Positions 62,813 to 64,000 of a DNA stretch of 64,000 nt are shown piece after piece. The number at the start of each line of letters is the position of its first letter. Position 1 is the first letter of the stretch. Source of the stretch: Polycladomyces abyssicola (GTDB taxonomy: Bacteria; Bacillota; Bacilli; Thermoactinomycetales; JIR-001); the NCBI RefSeq assembly GCF_018326425.1, contig NZ_AP024601.1, forward strand, positions 1,848,001 to 1,912,000, read 5' to 3'. The position numbers and the translations under genes were made by a program. The notes beneath the pieces are model-generated. The model was not told the DNA's origin. It saw nothing but the letters and a program-made list of their open reading frames with translations, and ran no database searches.

Positions 62813-64000
62813 TTACGCGTCCTCATACGTTTTCAACACGATTGTTGCATTGTGACCGCCAAATCCGAGCGAGTTGGACAGAGCCGCTCTGATACGCGCA
62901 CGACGGGCTTCGTTGGGGACGTAATCCAGATCGCATTCCGGATCCGGTGTTTCATAGTTGATCGTCGGCGGGATGATTTGCTCTTTCAGCGTCATCGCTG
63001 TCGCCACCGCTTCCACACCGCCTGCGGCACCGAGCAGATGCCCGATCATCGACTTGTTGGAACTGATGGCCAACTTGTAGGCATGGTCGCCAAACGCCTT
63101 TTTGATGGCCATGGTCTCAAATTTGTCGTTCAGATCGGTCGACGTACCGTGCGCATTGATGTAGTCGATGTCTTCCGGTTTCAGTCCGGCATCTTGGATC
63201 GCGTGTGCCATGGAACGAGCCGCTCCTTCCCCTTCCGGTGCGGGGGAAGTCACGTGATAGGCATCACCGCTCATGCCGTAACCCACGATTTCGGCGATGA
63301 TGTTGGCACCCCGTTTTTTCGCGTGCTCCAGTTCCTCCAAAATCAAGACGCCTGCTCCTTCGCCCATGACGAAGCCGTCCCGGTCTTTGTCAAACGGCCG
63401 GCTCGCCTTTTCCGGCTCGTCATTGCGCGTGGACATAGCACGAGCCGCACAAAATCCGGCGAATGCGAGCGGACGGATCGTGGCTTCCGCCCCGCCGGCG
63501 ATCATGACATCGGCATCCCCGTGCTGGATGATCCGAAACGCGTCCCCGATGGAGTGCGTTCCCGAGGCGCAAGCGGACACAGATGTGCTGTTGGGCCCTT
63601 TGGCGCCGGTGAGGATAGACACCTGACCTGCCGCCATGTTGGAGATCATCATCGGGATGAAGAACGGGCTCACCCGGTTCGGTCCGCGATTCAACAACAC
63701 TTGGTACTGTTCTTCCCAAGTGGTCAGCCCGCCGATACCCGAGCCGATGTATACACCGACGCGATTTGCGTCCACCTGATTCATGTCCAATCCGGCATGT
63801 TCCAATGCTTGACGGGCAGCGGCTACGGCAAACTGGACAAAACGGTCCATGCGCCGTGCCTCTTTTCTGTCCATGTAATCCAACGGGTCGAAGTTTTTGA
63901 CTTCCGCCGCGATGCGCGTGGAATAGTCGCTCGCATCAAACTGGGTCACTGGACCCACGCCGGATTTTCCGGCGATCAGGTTGTTCCAAAACGTCGACAG
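62813..64000 (-). CDS. fabF: 3-oxoacyl-ACP synthase II, N-terminus beyond the window
   Basis: The frame continues to the window edge ([20 protein letters not shown]), so about 20-25 N-terminal residues are missing. Condensing-enzyme triad: nucleophile Cys in [20 protein letters not shown], His in [20 protein letters not shown] and His in [20 protein letters not shown]. It elongates acyl-ACP in fatty acid synthesis. acpP would be expected upstream, outside the window. Confidence 0.96.
   Translation of the reverse strand: MSTFWNNLIAGKSGVGPVTQFDASDYSTRIAAEVKNFDPLDYMDRKEARRMDRFVQFAVAAARQALEHAGLDMNQVDANRVGVYIGSGIGGLTTWEEQYQVLLNRGPNRVSPFFIPMMISNMAAGQVSILTGAKGPNSTSVSACASGTHSIGDAFRIIQHGDADVMIAGGAEATIRPLAFAGFCAARAMSTRNDEPEKASRPFDKDRDGFVMGEGAGVLILEELEHAKKRGANIIAEIVGYGMSGDAYHVTSPAPEGEGAARSMAHAIQDAGLKPEDIDYINAHGTSTDLNDKFETMAIKKAFGDHAYKLAISSNKSMIGHLLGAAGGVEAVATAMTLKEQIIPPTINYETPDPECDLDYVPNEARRARIRAALSNSLGFGGHNATIVLKTYEDA

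Overview
The window is chromosomal DNA of a low-to-mid GC Gram-positive bacterium. The right end carries the backbone order fabF, rnc, smc, ftsY, ylxM, ffh, rpsP, khpA, rimM, trmD, rplS, lepB, rbgA, rnhB, yraN, comM, and the left end carries sucC, sucD, dprA. This is the Bacillales arrangement. Spore-coat-type YheC/YheD ATP-grasp genes, GlcT control of ptsG, a Zur box and a YolD-like protein all fit a spore-forming member of Bacillales. A Thermoactinomycetaceae-like host is my inference only. I recognised no rRNA, tRNA or CRISPR array.

Layout. 1-2.9 kb (minus): dprA (cut by the window edge), sucD and sucC, with promoter and terminator. 2.9-10.4 kb: small membrane protein, YolD/WYL pair, cupredoxin, class-III aminotransferase with an RpiR regulator, Zur-controlled zinc GTPase, and CopC/CopD. 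10.4-16.3 kb: xylose-operon remnants, a cre-containing promoter, acyl-CoA synthetase, HIT protein, glycerate kinase, DUF2621 and PH-domain proteins, and a broken MerR gene. 16.3-27.5 kb: a repeat-rich patch with a decayed second copy of the ptsG tail, at least four transposase remnants, and a tandemly amplified set of ATP-grasp genes (three intact short YheC/D-like genes, one intact 396-residue ATP-grasp, a decayed copy of each type, and a full-length YheC/D gene). 27.5-30.7 kb: ptsG and glcT with a RAT/terminator switch. 31-45 kb: POT transporter, reductase, fragments of galU and of a histidine kinase, acetyltransferases, peptide-binding lipoprotein, amidase, secreted phosphodiesterase, a further YheC/D-like gene next to a Tyr/Asp-rich small ORF, cupin and VOC genes. 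46.06 kb: a Cys-rich RiPP-type precursor with a frameshift. 46.6-64 kb: the conserved translation, secretion, chromosome and fatty-acid backbone on the minus strand.

How it fits together. Relative to the usual order (rbgA-rnhB-(yraN/comM)-sucCD-dprA), about 44 kb of accessory DNA sits between comM and sucC. That stretch holds nearly all the pseudogenes, transposase remnants and duplications. The two most interesting items are the amplified ATP-grasp modules, which share a CATA-type element upstream that suggests mother-cell sporulation expression, and the frameshifted Cys-rich peptide gene whose leader resembles heterocycloanthracin/sonorensin-type TOMM precursors.
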